From the NCBI GenBank assembly GCA_903820285.1, contig CAIJGS010000133.1, positions 1-35,665 on the forward strand: DNA of 35,665 nt, given 5' to 3'. A program made the position numbers and the translations under genes. Below, piece by piece: positions 1 through 7,559 of the stretch. Numbering within the stretch: position 1 is the stretch's first letter; every line of letters starts with the position of its first letter. Source of the stretch: an uncultured Verrucomicrobia subdivision 3 bacterium (GTDB taxonomy: Bacteria > Verrucomicrobiota > Verrucomicrobiia > Limisphaerales > UBA11358). The notes under the pieces were generated by a model that saw nothing but the letters and a program-made list of their open reading frames with translations, made no database searches and was not told the origin of the DNA.

Positions 1-92
1 CTGGCCAGCCAGTGGCTGACGGATTCGCGTTTAAAGGTTTCGGCAAACTTGCGCCGGGGTTTAACGTTCGTTGGGCTATTGGTTTTAATCAT
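1..92 (-). CDS. IS3-type transposase OrfA, N-terminal fragment (runs off the window)
   Basis: Reading the minus strand from an ATG at 92-90 gives 30 codons that run off the left edge. The peptide is rich in Lys and Arg and carries a KPRRKFAETFKRESV segment followed by SHWLA. This resembles the start of the helix-turn-helix OrfA proteins of IS3/IS911-type elements, where an R-[RK]-x-[FY]-x-x-x-FKxExV signature opens the DNA-binding domain that recognises the element ends. Only the first 30 residues are visible, so an intact orfA/orfB pair cannot be confirmed. The call rests on this short motif; another HTH protein is possible. Confidence 0.55.
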   Translation of the reverse strand, partial: MIKTNSPTNVKPRRKFAETFKRESVSHWLA

Positions 93-122
93 TTGATTGT
101 CTACCCAATTTACTGTCCGTCA
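1..122 (-). mobile_element. Probable left end of an IS3-family insertion sequence
   Basis: The transposase-like start codon lies about 30 bp inside a sequence that, read on the minus strand, begins TGACGGACAGTAAATTGGG at position 122. A short non-coding terminus starting with TG just before orfA is the usual IS3 layout. The other end is outside the window, so neither the inverted repeat nor a target duplication can be seen. The boundary at 122 is inferred. Confidence 0.4.
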
Positions 123-233
123 ATTCGAAGCAACCCCAGCCCCTTCTCTGTGCTCTCTGCGTTCTATGCGGTTAAATTTCTTCTTCGTGAAATCAGTGTT
201 CCATCCGCGCCCAACTGCGGTTAAAATGCCATC

Positions 234-767
234 ATGACAATTGAATCCATCCGCATCGGCATGCGCGTGCGCCATCCGCAATACGGCTCCGGCACCGTCA
301 AAACGATTTCCGAAGTGGTCGCCGAAATCCAGTTCGACGACGGCACCAAACGCGCCGTCGCCCCCGAGCCGAGCGGGCTGGAACCCCTGGACCCGGCCGT
401 GACCGTTAGCGGCCTCAACGTGCCGCTCGCCCAGTTCATCAGCCAGACCTTGGACGTCGCCGTGGCCAAACTCGGCCTGCAAAAGCCGGATGCCATCGTG
501 GAAAAGCTCGGTCTCCGTTGGCACGGCGGCAAGCTCGTCCTTCACCCCAGCGACCCCACCTTGCAAACCAAGGAAGTCCCCCTGGAAGTGTTCTTCCACA
601 AAGTCGTCATGATCCGGAACAACCTCCGCGTGCTGGAACAGAAGATCAACGCCCACGAAAAACTGACCGACGGCGAAAAAGTGGAAATGCAGCAATACAT
701 CACCAAAAGCTACGGCTCCCTGACCACGTTCAATATTCTGTTCAAGGACAAGGAAGACCAGTTTTGA
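234..767 (+). CDS. Conserved hypothetical protein with an N-terminal Tudor/SH3-like segment
   Basis: A 177-residue soluble protein with no signal peptide or membrane segment. Residues about 9-45 (GMRVRHPQYGSGTVKTI, then an acidic FDDGTKR strand) resemble the small beta-barrel at the C-terminus of UvrD/PcrA helicases and the CarD/RapA-type Tudor domains, which bind RNA polymerase or nucleic acid. The rest, about residues 60-177, is a mixed alpha/beta segment ending in a charged helix (VMIRNNLRVLEQKINAHEKL) and TTFNILFKDKEDQF; I do not recognise it. The ATG follows a TTAAAATGCCATC context with no Shine-Dalgarno sequence. It stands alone between an IS edge and a repeat-filled gap. Function is unknown; a transcription- or nucleic-acid-associated role is only suggested by the N-terminal motif. 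Confidence 0.7.
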   Translation: MTIESIRIGMRVRHPQYGSGTVKTISEVVAEIQFDDGTKRAVAPEPSGLEPLDPAVTVSGLNVPLAQFISQTLDVAVAKLGLQKPDAIVEKLGLRWHGGKLVLHPSDPTLQTKEVPLEVFFHKVVMIRNNLRVLEQKINAHEKLTDGEKVEMQQYITKSYGSLTTFNILFKDKEDQF

Positions 768-846
768 TTTTGTGCCGGTTATGTTCCACGTAATTGCCCA
801 TGGGTGGGCGATTGACAGGGAAAACGGACGGGGAAAAGTATGTGAT

Positions 847-1013
847 AACGCTCGCCCTCACCCCGGCCCTCTCCCCCGAGGAGAGGGGGAAACGGTTGCC
901 GTCTGTTTCGCGAATCAAGCCGCTGGATTGGTCGGACGGATGGACGAACTGTCTCAAAACGTGCCAGGGAAAAGCCCTCTCCATGGGGAGAGGGTTGGGT
1001 GAGGGAGAGCGTT
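847..1013 (+). repeat. MITE-like element, copy A (terminal inverted repeats about 30 bp)
   Basis: The left end (AACGCTCGCCCTCACCCC, then GGCCCTCTCCCC) is an imperfect inverted copy of the right end, whose reverse complement reads AACGCTCTCCCTCACCCA and then ACCCTCTCCCC. Each end can also fold on itself (CCCTCTCC...GGAGAGGG). The core at 906-937 is identical over 32 bp to the reverse complement of 859-890 of the 23-kb copy (23859-23890). No ORF is inside, as expected for a non-autonomous element. Confidence 0.75.
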
Positions 1014-1097
1014 GACACTAACTTTTAGTTTGTTCGGGAATAGCTGCAAAGCGGCCGCAACCGCGTTGCGGTTGAAGATGGTTTTTGGGGACGCACA

Positions 1098-1155
1098 CCC
1101 AGGGTAGCTCGTGCCTCGCAACCCTGGGCTTTGAGCCGGAATCCCTTTGGGATTC
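1098..1155 (+). repeat. Two-hairpin intergenic element, copy 1
   Basis: Hairpin 1 is CCCAGGGT (1098-1105) pairing with ACCCTGGG (1121-1128). A CT junction and short linker lead to hairpin 2, GAATCCC-TTT-GGGATTC (1139-1155). The same plan (CCC-type stem, GGGCT junction, second hairpin) recurs at 15241, 22537, 22725 and 29932. Confidence 0.65.
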
Positions 1156-1226
1156 ACTGCGTCGCTTCGCGACTGTCATATTCAACCCGCACTAGCGTAA
1201 ATCGTTAATCGCCAATTGTAATCCCC

Positions 1227-1724
1227 TCACGTATTGCGCTTGGGAATCCAATGATTATGTGCCTTGGTATCATTCGCAAAGTCGGCTGCCATCAGCAGAT
1301 CGCGCCAATCACGGTTTGCCAGTGCGACTGCATTTCGAAAACGCTTCATGTCGCCCTGGCTTAACTTGAGCACGGCAAAGCGAATTCGCTCCATACCGAA
1401 TTCATCTGATTTTCCCCAAAGATTATTACCGCATCCGCTACCCAGGGTGCTCGTTACTTCATCGCGGTGTTCGGGTGGAAAAAGAACCTCAACCCACTGC
1501 TGCGTTTTTGGACTGAGGACAGGATTTGCTGGGATGGGGCGTAAATGTGGCAAGCCGGCCATATCTCTGACCGCATTGCTTGCCACGCCATAATTCACAT
1601 GATGAGCTTTGGCGTAGAGTGAAATGGCTCCAGGTAAATCACCGCTTATGGCCTGCCTTCTGATAGTTTCATCAGAGGGCTGTTCCCGATCTGGGCAGGG
1701 CGATGGATTACCTATTTCAGCCAT
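1227..1724 (-). CDS. Hypothetical protein, last gene of the hpn gene run
   Basis: 165 residues, soluble, no recognised catalytic motif. The N-terminal part (about 15-55) is helical and includes ETIRRQAISGDLPGAI and a VASNAVRDMAGLP segment. The C-terminal half (about 78-165) has LFPPEHRDEV, a Gly/Asn patch (GSGCGNNLWGKS), then RIRFAVLKLSQGDMKRF and DWRDLLMAADFAND, a pattern I have seen in small unclassified bacterial proteins without known function. Its ATG overlaps the end of the upstream transporter gene by 8 bp (ATGGCTGA), which suggests translational coupling. Base composition is visibly less GC-rich than the genes before it, so it may be a later addition to the operon. An accessory or immunity-type role is a guess. 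Confidence 0.65.
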   Translation of the reverse strand: MAEIGNPSPCPDREQPSDETIRRQAISGDLPGAISLYAKAHHVNYGVASNAVRDMAGLPHLRPIPANPVLSPKTQQWVEVLFPPEHRDEVTSTLGSGCGNNLWGKSDEFGMERIRFAVLKLSQGDMKRFRNAVALANRDWRDLLMAADFANDTKAHNHWIPKRNT

Positions 1725-2196
1725 GTCCTAATTTGCTATCCGCTCCGCTGATGCTCGCTCCCGCCGCATGAATAGTCGGCGCGTCCGCCGGCTTTTTCTT
1801 CACCCGCTCGCTATAACTGATCAACACCGCGCCCGCGATAATGAGCGTCACCCCCGCCCAGCGCCAGCCATCTACATCCTCTTTGAGGAGGAACTTCGCG
1901 GCGAGAGTGGTGAGCACAAAGCTCAGGGCGGTCAGCGGCCAGATGAAGCTCACGTCGCGCAGGCCGAGGAGATAATTCAGCAGCACAAAGAAAGCTGTCT
2001 CCAGTACCAGCCCCAGCAACACATCGCGGGTGGTGAACCAGTCGCCAATCAGACGCAGCACGTTTTTCCAGACCGGCAGGTCCGCCTTGCGCGCGTTGTA
2101 AAGGATGCCGATCTTATCCAGCCCGCGTTTCAGCGTGATCACACCAATCGCCTCAAATGAGAAGGCGATGACAAGGATGATTAAAATTTTGGTCAT
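1717..2196 (-). CDS. EamA/EmrE-like small membrane transporter
   Basis: 159 residues with four hydrophobic helices (about 2-22, 57-77, 82-101, 107-127) and a soluble tail. The size of one drug/metabolite transporter half and the pattern FIWPLTALSFVLTTLAAKFLLKE followed by W-RWAGVTLIIAGAVLIS match the EamA/DMT fold, close to the ArnE/ArnF and EmrE-like subfamily, which normally acts as a dimer to move lipid-linked or small amphipathic substrates across the inner membrane. Its ATG overlaps the stop of hpnK (ATGA). The position behind hpnD and hpnK suggests transport or flipping of a hopanoid- or glycolipid-related molecule; that is inference. The tail after about residue 130 is Ala/Lys-rich and probably cytoplasmic. 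Confidence 0.78.
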   Translation of the reverse strand: MTKILIILVIAFSFEAIGVITLKRGLDKIGILYNARKADLPVWKNVLRLIGDWFTTRDVLLGLVLETAFFVLLNYLLGLRDVSFIWPLTALSFVLTTLAAKFLLKEDVDGWRWAGVTLIIAGAVLISYSERVKKKPADAPTIHAAGASISGADSKLGHG

Positions 2197-3023
2197 AAAT
2201 CCTGGTAACGAATCAATTGGATGCCCTGCGCCGCCACCAGGGCTTTCACCCGGGGACTCACCAAGGCCGCGTACTCATGCTTAAATTTGTCCAGCGAGGG
2301 ATGCGAGTAAAGCTCCGAATCACCCGCCGGCAGCTCCGGCAGCAATTTGAGAATGTATTCCTCATCCACATGCGAATCCTGGAGCAGGCCGAACGTGATT
2401 TGCGCGTGCCGGATGCCGCGCGATTGCAGGGTCGGCCGGGCGCGGTTGGAAAGCCATTCGTAAATGCCCGCGTGCGACACCCGGTAAAACCAGCGTCCCG
2501 ACGCCATGCGCCGGCTGCGGGCCAGGCAATCCCGTGTGAGCCGCAGGTGGCGGATGCCCAGTTTGCCGGCGTCTTCCATGAGGATGGAGAAAATCACCGG
2601 ATGCAAATGCAGGTGCAAGTGGCCGTTCACGTGGTCCAGCTTCAGGCCGGTGGCATGAAACTTTTCAAACTGCGCATGAATTTCCGCGCGGAGCTGGGGC
2701 CGCAGTTTGCCTTTGAAAAAGTAATTCATCCCCACGCCCACCGGGGAGTTGCTGAATTCCCCGCGCGCGTTGACCAGCCCGGGAATCGCGCCGGGCTTCA
2801 GCGCCGAATGGCCCATGAGCAGGGTCAGGTGCAGGCCGGTGCCGAGCCGGGGATTTTCCTGAGCCAGCCGCACCGCCTCGGCGCAGCCGGGTTCATTCAC
2901 CATCAGGCTGGCGGTGGTCAAAATGCCGTTACGATGCGCCTGAATCACGGCGGTATTCACGGAGTTGGAAAGGCCGAAATCGTCCGCGTTGACGATCAGC
3001 CGGCGAGTTTCAAGGCTGGCCAT
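2193..3023 (-). CDS. hpnK: HpnK/YdjC-family carbohydrate deacetylase
   Basis: 276 residues matching the YdjC/ChbG fold, a metal-dependent deacetylase of N-acetylated sugars. The metal-site motifs are visible: NADDFGLS (12-19, with D14 and D15), GLHLTLL with H65, and DHVNGHLHLHLHP (130-142, with H135). The name HpnK is used for the members encoded in hopanoid clusters, where the enzyme is thought to act on a sugar-bearing hopanoid side chain; its exact substrate is not established. It overlaps the upstream hpnD by 14 bp and the downstream transporter gene by 4 bp, which supports co-translation. No signal peptide is seen, so it should act in the cytoplasm. Family membership is firm; the hopanoid role comes from context. 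Confidence 0.88.
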   Translation of the reverse strand: MASLETRRLIVNADDFGLSNSVNTAVIQAHRNGILTTASLMVNEPGCAEAVRLAQENPRLGTGLHLTLLMGHSALKPGAIPGLVNARGEFSNSPVGVGMNYFFKGKLRPQLRAEIHAQFEKFHATGLKLDHVNGHLHLHLHPVIFSILMEDAGKLGIRHLRLTRDCLARSRRMASGRWFYRVSHAGIYEWLSNRARPTLQSRGIRHAQITFGLLQDSHVDEEYILKLLPELPAGDSELYSHPSLDKFKHEYAALVSPRVKALVAAQGIQLIRYQDL

Positions 3024-3879
3024 AGCGGGTGGCGGTGGAACCGGCGGTGAAGCGCAGCCAGGCGCCGAAAATCAGCGAGATTTTTTTGAATTTGCTCAGT
3101 TTGACCGGCTTGGCCCCAAAGACATTGAAGCGGTTCGCTTCCAGCTTGCGGAGCAACTGCCAGTAAACCGTGCCCATCAGCTCCGCCGCCACCATCGCCT
3201 TGCGATCCTCTGCCGGCAAGGTGGTGCGGGCCAGCTGATAAAAGTGGCGCGCCCGGGCGGCGATGCTCTCAGCCAGCTTGAAATACCTGTCCGAATATTT
3301 GCCATCCAAAATCTCCTGCTCAGTCACGCCGAAACGGACCAGTTCGCTCAGCGGCAGATAAATCCGGCCGCGCGCGGCGTCGTTTTTTACATCGCGCAGA
3401 ATATTGGTCAATTGCAGCGCCTTGCCCAGATACACCGCGTAGTCATGGCAGGCCTGGTTCCGATAGCTGAAAATTTCAATGCTGAGCAAGCCCACCGCCG
3501 AGGCTACCCGGTAGCAATACTGTTCCAATTGCTCCTGGGTTTCATACCGGAGAATGTCGAGGTCCATCTCGCAACCCATGATCACCTCATCCATCAGGGC
3601 AAAGGGCAGTTTGAATTCCGCGATGACGGGCTGGAATTCCTGATTCAGGATAAACTCGGGCACCTCTTTTCCGCAGGCACGAAGGATATCGGCCCGCCAC
3701 GCGGCCAACTGTTCCCGGCGGCTGGCCACGGGGATGGCATCCTCATCGGCGACATCGTCCACGGCCCGGCAAAAGGCATAGAGAGCGGCCATGGCATCCC
3801 GGCGACGCCGGGGGAGCATGATAAAAGCCAGCGCCAGATTGGAGGCGCTTTTTTGGGTGAGGGCGCGGCTATGCTGCAT
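3010..3879 (-). CDS. hpnD: Presqualene diphosphate synthase HpnD (squalene/phytoene synthase family)
   Basis: 289 residues, the usual length. It condenses two farnesyl diphosphates head-to-head to presqualene diphosphate, the first committed step of the HpnC/D/E route to squalene and hopanoids. Both Mg2+-diphosphate binding motifs are present: DDVAD at 41-45 and NILRDVKND at 159-167 (D163, D167). The family signature LGKALQLTNILRD and YCYRVASAVG are clear. HpnC, HpnE and squalene-hopene cyclase are not in this window and must lie elsewhere if the pathway is complete. Phytoene synthase (CrtB) is the main alternative, but the direct overlap with hpnK favours HpnD. The start codon lies 4 bp after the small upstream membrane gene. 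Confidence 0.88.
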   Translation of the reverse strand: MQHSRALTQKSASNLALAFIMLPRRRRDAMAALYAFCRAVDDVADEDAIPVASRREQLAAWRADILRACGKEVPEFILNQEFQPVIAEFKLPFALMDEVIMGCEMDLDILRYETQEQLEQYCYRVASAVGLLSIEIFSYRNQACHDYAVYLGKALQLTNILRDVKNDAARGRIYLPLSELVRFGVTEQEILDGKYSDRYFKLAESIAARARHFYQLARTTLPAEDRKAMVAAELMGTVYWQLLRKLEANRFNVFGAKPVKLSKFKKISLIFGAWLRFTAGSTATRYGQP

Positions 3880-3883
3880 TAAA

Positions 3884-4147
3884 TCAAAGTCTCGGCTTCA
3901 TCGGTGCATCCGGATCGCGCGGCGGGGGCAGACCGCCGGTTTGGTCCAGGGTGGGGTTGGCTTTGCGCCGGTGACTATGACGCTTGCGCTTGCGTTTGTG
4001 TGCGCCATTGGCCGACGAGTGCTTGGCTACGAACCACCAGACCACAATGGCGGCAATGATCAAACTGACCAGAATAATGATCAGGATGCCAAAAACATCC
4101 TGAAACCAGGATCCGGGGGAGGGCAGGTTGAGCGCTTCCTTGTTCAT
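3884..4147 (-). CDS. Small single-pass membrane protein with a basic tail
   Basis: 87 residues: a short N-terminal stretch, one strong hydrophobic helix (about 18-41, GILIIILVSLIIAAIVVWWFV), then a very basic segment KRKRKRHSHRRK (about 51-62) and a Pro-rich tail. The positive patch after the helix predicts an N-out, C-in topology. It sits 1 bp after the response-regulator stop and 4 bp before hpnD, so it is almost certainly part of the same transcript. I do not recognise the family. A role as a membrane adaptor for the kinase pathway or for the hopanoid enzymes is possible but has no support beyond position. Confidence 0.7.
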   Translation of the reverse strand: MNKEALNLPSPGSWFQDVFGILIIILVSLIIAAIVVWWFVAKHSSANGAHKRKRKRHSHRRKANPTLDQTGGLPPPRDPDAPMKPRL

Positions 4148-4148
4148 A

Positions 4149-5564
4149 TCAGCCTCCGGTATTTTCGGTGGCCGTCGGGCCGCTTTCGTTGGGCAGTTTC
4201 ATATTCAGCCGCTGCATCCGGTAGCGCAGCGAGTGTCGGGTCAGCTTAAGCTGCGCCGAGGCGCGTGTCAGGCTGAAATTGCTGTGCTCCAGGGCGGTGT
4301 TGATCAGCTGTTCCTCCAGCCGGCGCAGGCCGTCATCCAGCGATTCCTCGGCAAACAAGGTCACTGGTCCGCTCTGGGACCGTGGTGGGGCGGAAAAGAC
4401 CGGCAGGCTGCCCGGGGTGATTTCCACGCCGGTTTCCAGAATGACGGCGCGCTCCACCACGTTGCGCAATTCGCGCACATTGCCCGGCCAGTGGTGCGCC
4501 AGCAATGACCGCTTGGCATCGGTGGAAAAGCCGTTCAGGTTCTTGTTCATGGCCACCCGGAACACTTTTAGAAAATGCTCGGCCAGCAGCAGCACATCAT
4601 TGCTGCGCGCCCGCAGCGGTGGCAGCAGAAATTGCACCACGTTCAGCCGGTGGAACAGGTCTTCGCGAAATTCCCCGTCGGCGATCGCCTGAACAATATT
4701 GCGGTTGGTGGCGGCGATGAAACGGACGTTTACCTTCAATTCCTCGGTGCCGCCCACGCGTGTGAAGGTGCCGTCCTCAAGAAAGCGCAGCAGTTTGGCC
4801 TGGAGCGACCGCCCCATGTCCGCGATTTCATCCAGAAAAATCGTGCCGCCGTCCGCCTCTTCCACCCGGCCGTGCTTCTGTTTGATCGCCCCCGTGAAGG
4901 CACCCATCACAAGGCCGAACAGTTCGCTTTCCAGCAGCATCTCCGGAATGGCGGCGCAGTTGATGCGGATATAATGTTCATCCCGCCGCCGGCTCAAACC
5001 ATGGAGCGCGCCGGCCACGAGCTCCTTGCCCGTGCCGCTTTCGCCCAGAATCAGCACCCGGGCATCGGTGGCACCCACCGTGCGGATGAGCTGGCGCAGG
5101 TCGCGCATTTCCTGGGAATCGCCCACAATCTGTTCCAGTCCGAAGACTTCACCGGAACGGCGGCGCAGGACGGCGTTTTCCGCCAGCAACCGGAAACGCT
5201 CGGCGCAGCGGGAGACCGCATGAAAGAGTTCTTCGGGGGCAAACGGCTTGGCCAGGTAGTCCATGGCCCCGGCCTTGATGGCCTCCACGGCCAGCTTGGG
5301 CGTGGCATACGCGGTGATCATAAGTGTGGGCAGATCCGGCCACTGGCTGTGCATCCGCGCCAGAAATTCATAGCCCGTCATACCGCCCAGGCGGGCATCT
5401 GTGATCACCATCAGGAATTTTTCCTGCGCCAGCAGGTTCAGCGCCTCCTCGGCGGATTCGGCCGCGCGGGTGGTGTAGCCTTCATCGCCCAGCATCGTCT
5501 GGAGCGAACGGCGCATGTTTTTTTCGTCGTCCACGACCAGGACGGGGGGCAAAGGCACGTTCAT
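4149..5564 (-). CDS. NtrC-family sigma-54-dependent response regulator
   Basis: 471 residues with three domains in the standard order. Receiver, about 6-120: acidic pocket DDE at 12-14, phospho-acceptor D56, and conserved K107 in AKPF. AAA+ domain, about 145-385: Walker A GESGTGKE at 174-181, the sigma-54 contact loop GAFTGA at 221-226, Walker B GGTIFLDE at 239-246 and the R-finger region around FREDLFHRLNV. C-terminal Fis-type helix-turn-helix, about 415-456. An intact GAFTGA means it should remodel RpoN holoenzyme at -24/-12 promoters. Residues just before GAFTGA are LFGLVM rather than the common LFGHEK. It overlaps the kinase gene by 4 bp and is therefore its likely partner. The target promoters are unknown; no clear -24/-12 site was found near this run. 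Confidence 0.93.
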   Translation of the reverse strand: MNVPLPPVLVVDDEKNMRRSLQTMLGDEGYTTRAAESAEEALNLLAQEKFLMVITDARLGGMTGYEFLARMHSQWPDLPTLMITAYATPKLAVEAIKAGAMDYLAKPFAPEELFHAVSRCAERFRLLAENAVLRRRSGEVFGLEQIVGDSQEMRDLRQLIRTVGATDARVLILGESGTGKELVAGALHGLSRRRDEHYIRINCAAIPEMLLESELFGLVMGAFTGAIKQKHGRVEEADGGTIFLDEIADMGRSLQAKLLRFLEDGTFTRVGGTEELKVNVRFIAATNRNIVQAIADGEFREDLFHRLNVVQFLLPPLRARSNDVLLLAEHFLKVFRVAMNKNLNGFSTDAKRSLLAHHWPGNVRELRNVVERAVILETGVEITPGSLPVFSAPPRSQSGPVTLFAEESLDDGLRRLEEQLINTALEHSNFSLTRASAQLKLTRHSLRYRMQRLNMKLPNESGPTATENTGG

Positions 5565-6955
5565 GTTACAAATGGCTTGGGCACCGTTTTCGCGGGAAAG
5601 GTTACCATGAATTTCGCCCCCTTTCCAAGCTCTGATTCCAGCCGCACCGTGCCGCCGTAGAGTTCGGCGTTATGCTTCACAATGGCCAGCCCCAGACCGG
5701 TGCCCTTTTCCTTCGTGGTAAAGTAGGCTTCGAACACGCGTTCCACCCGGTCCGGCGGCACGCCCGGTCCGTTGTCCGCCACCGTGACCACCACCGAATG
5801 ATCCCGCAGGCAGTCGGCCGTGAGGATGATCTTGCCCCGGCCGTCCAGCACCTCGCGCGCATTTTGCAGCAGGTTGACCACAATTTCCGAGAAATGCCCG
5901 CGCTGCATCAGCAGCGGGGGAAAATGCGCGGCCAGCCGCTTCTCCAGCACAATCTCCGTGGGCATGGCGGCGGGCAGCACCTGGCTGATGGCGCGGTCCA
6001 GTTCCTCCGCCACATTCAGCTTTTCAACCCGGCCCTCGCTCAACTGCGCGTACCCCATGATTTGCGTGATCACCCGGTCGGCCCGGGCCACCTCTTCCTG
6101 GATGATCTCGATCTGTTGCAGGGATGCCGGTTTGTTTTCGCGGGCCGACCGTTGCAACGAGTAGGCGCTGTTGCTGATGATCGCCAGCGGGTTTTTGATC
6201 TGGTGGGCGAATTCGGCAGCCAGCCGGCCGGCCGCCCGCAACTGGTTTTCCCGCACGGCGAACTCTTCCGCCTCGGCCGCCACCACATGCTGCTTTTCCA
6301 CAAACGCCTGGGCCCCATGGCAGCTGATGGTGGTCAGCCACAACACCAGCAGCCGCAGCACGAAAGATTCGCCCAGCCCCTCATTGGGGGACAGGTCCAT
6401 GGCCTTGATGGTGGCATCATCCAGATTGGCAATGATCGTGGAATTCAGCATCGCCACCAGCACGTAGCACATGCTGATCGCAAAATTCAGGAACAGCTGG
6501 GAAAAGCCGGGCGGTATGCTTACCGCATTCCGCAATATCAAGCCCACAAACAGCCAGTACAGAATGCTGTCCATCCCGCCCGTGATCACCGACATGCAGG
6601 CCACCAGCAAACCGTCCACCAGGCTGCTCGTCACCACCGTCCATTGCAGCACGGCCAGCGGCAGGCGCCGGCTGAAGAAGATGGGCAGTGCCAGCAGCGC
6701 ACACAAGGGGACATAAAACCAGAAGATGATCTGCATCGTCTCCACCACCACATCCTGCGTACTGGCGATGTTGCCCACCCACAGGGAATTCCGGTAGAAC
6801 GAGTAAAAAATGGTGCCAATGAAGAAGCATTTGGCCGGGAGCATCACGTTGCGCTCCATCAGCTCGATGCGCCGGCGCGCCCGGTCCGCGTCCGGTGCCG
6901 GGATTTCAAACAGGGCCGGCAGGCGCTTCAACCAGGGCTCGCGGCGCTTGTTCAT
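5561..6955 (-). CDS. Membrane sensor histidine kinase, partner of the NtrC-type regulator
   Basis: 464 residues. The N-terminal half holds about six hydrophobic helices (about 42-62, 74-95, 99-120, 128-147, 152-173, 196-216) with very short loops and no periplasmic domain, so the stimulus is probably in or at the membrane. A helical linker (about 217-245) leads to the DHp domain with phospho-acceptor H251 in HQIKNPLAI, followed by the ATPase domain: N-box NLLQNAREV (361-369), G1 DNGPGVPPD (394-402), F-box YFTTKEKGTG and G2 GTGLGLAIVK (418-427). All catalytic elements are intact. It is translated just ahead of the regulator (ATGA overlap) and 6 bp after coaC. The membrane sensor does not resemble a named domain that I recognise. 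Confidence 0.92.
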   Translation of the reverse strand: MNKRREPWLKRLPALFEIPAPDADRARRRIELMERNVMLPAKCFFIGTIFYSFYRNSLWVGNIASTQDVVVETMQIIFWFYVPLCALLALPIFFSRRLPLAVLQWTVVTSSLVDGLLVACMSVITGGMDSILYWLFVGLILRNAVSIPPGFSQLFLNFAISMCYVLVAMLNSTIIANLDDATIKAMDLSPNEGLGESFVLRLLVLWLTTISCHGAQAFVEKQHVVAAEAEEFAVRENQLRAAGRLAAEFAHQIKNPLAIISNSAYSLQRSARENKPASLQQIEIIQEEVARADRVITQIMGYAQLSEGRVEKLNVAEELDRAISQVLPAAMPTEIVLEKRLAAHFPPLLMQRGHFSEIVVNLLQNAREVLDGRGKIILTADCLRDHSVVVTVADNGPGVPPDRVERVFEAYFTTKEKGTGLGLAIVKHNAELYGGTVRLESELGKGAKFMVTFPAKTVPKPFVT

Positions 6956-6961
6956 GGGCGG

Positions 6962-7510
6962 TCAGGTCAGCAATTCCCATCCACGTGCCGCGATCTGCTC
7001 CACCGGCCAAAGCCGGCCGATGCCCTCGTAACCGCAGGATAACAGCCCCTCGTCCGGCCCGATGAAAACCACGCCGCGCTGTTTCAATGTCTGCACATTC
7101 GCCGCAGTGGCCGGGTGCAGCCACATCTTGCCGTTCATCGCCGGGGCGATCAAAATCTTGGCGGGCGGATTGAGCGCCAGGGCAATGCAGGTGAGCGCGT
7201 CATCCGCCAGCCCGTGCGCCAGCCGGGCAAGCACGTTGGCCGTGGCCGGGGCGATCAGCAGCAGGTCCGCCGTGTCCGCCAGTTCAATGTGGGTGGGCTT
7301 CCAGCCTTCATCCTCGTCGTAAAGATCCGTCACCACCGGGTGACGCGTCAGCGTCTTGAAGGGCAGGGGGGTGACAAACCGCTGGGCATCCGCCGTCATG
7401 ACCACGCGGACGTCGCCGCCCTTTTTGGTCAGCAAACTGGCCAGGTCCACCGCCTTGTGCGCGGCAATGGAGCCCGTGACCCCGAGGATGATTTTTTTGG
7501 CGGCAGCCAT
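6962..7510 (-). CDS. coaC: Phosphopantothenoylcysteine decarboxylase (CoaC-type flavoprotein)
   Basis: 182 residues, an HFCD-family flavoprotein that decarboxylates 4'-phosphopantothenoylcysteine to phosphopantetheine in CoA synthesis. Visible motifs are the flavin-site GVTGSIAAHKA (10-20), the active-site histidine H74 in THIELAD, the PAMN motif at 123-126 and the substrate-lid SCGYEGIGR (158-166, with C159). Most bacteria fuse this to the ligase CoaB; here the frame stops after the decarboxylase domain and no CoaB domain follows, since the next gene starts 6 bp later and is the histidine kinase. The ligase must be encoded elsewhere. It lies 49 bp after gmk, matching the common gmk-(rpoZ)-coaBC neighbourhood, but with no rpoZ between. 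Confidence 0.88.
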   Translation of the reverse strand: MAAAKKIILGVTGSIAAHKAVDLASLLTKKGGDVRVVMTADAQRFVTPLPFKTLTRHPVVTDLYDEDEGWKPTHIELADTADLLLIAPATANVLARLAHGLADDALTCIALALNPPAKILIAPAMNGKMWLHPATAANVQTLKQRGVVFIGPDEGLLSCGYEGIGRLWPVEQIAARGWELLT

Positions 7511-7559
7511 GCTTTCAATGTGAACTTAAATCGGCATTTCGCAACCTCAAACCCGCCGT

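Larger units (their letters stand above)
768..1226. other. Intergenic region made largely of palindromic repeats
   Basis: No credible gene. Open frames here on both strands are translations of repeats. It holds the 167-bp MITE-like element (847-1013), a two-hairpin element (1098-1155) and a further GTCGC-TTC-GCGAC hairpin at 161-173 of the same kilobase (1161-1173). The part nearest 1200 is unstructured and follows the stop of the minus-strand gene run. Confidence 0.7.

Noticed and set aside
768-1226. CRISPR array
   Set aside because: Repeats are palindromic and unique in spacing; there is no regular repeat-spacer pattern and no cas genes in the window.
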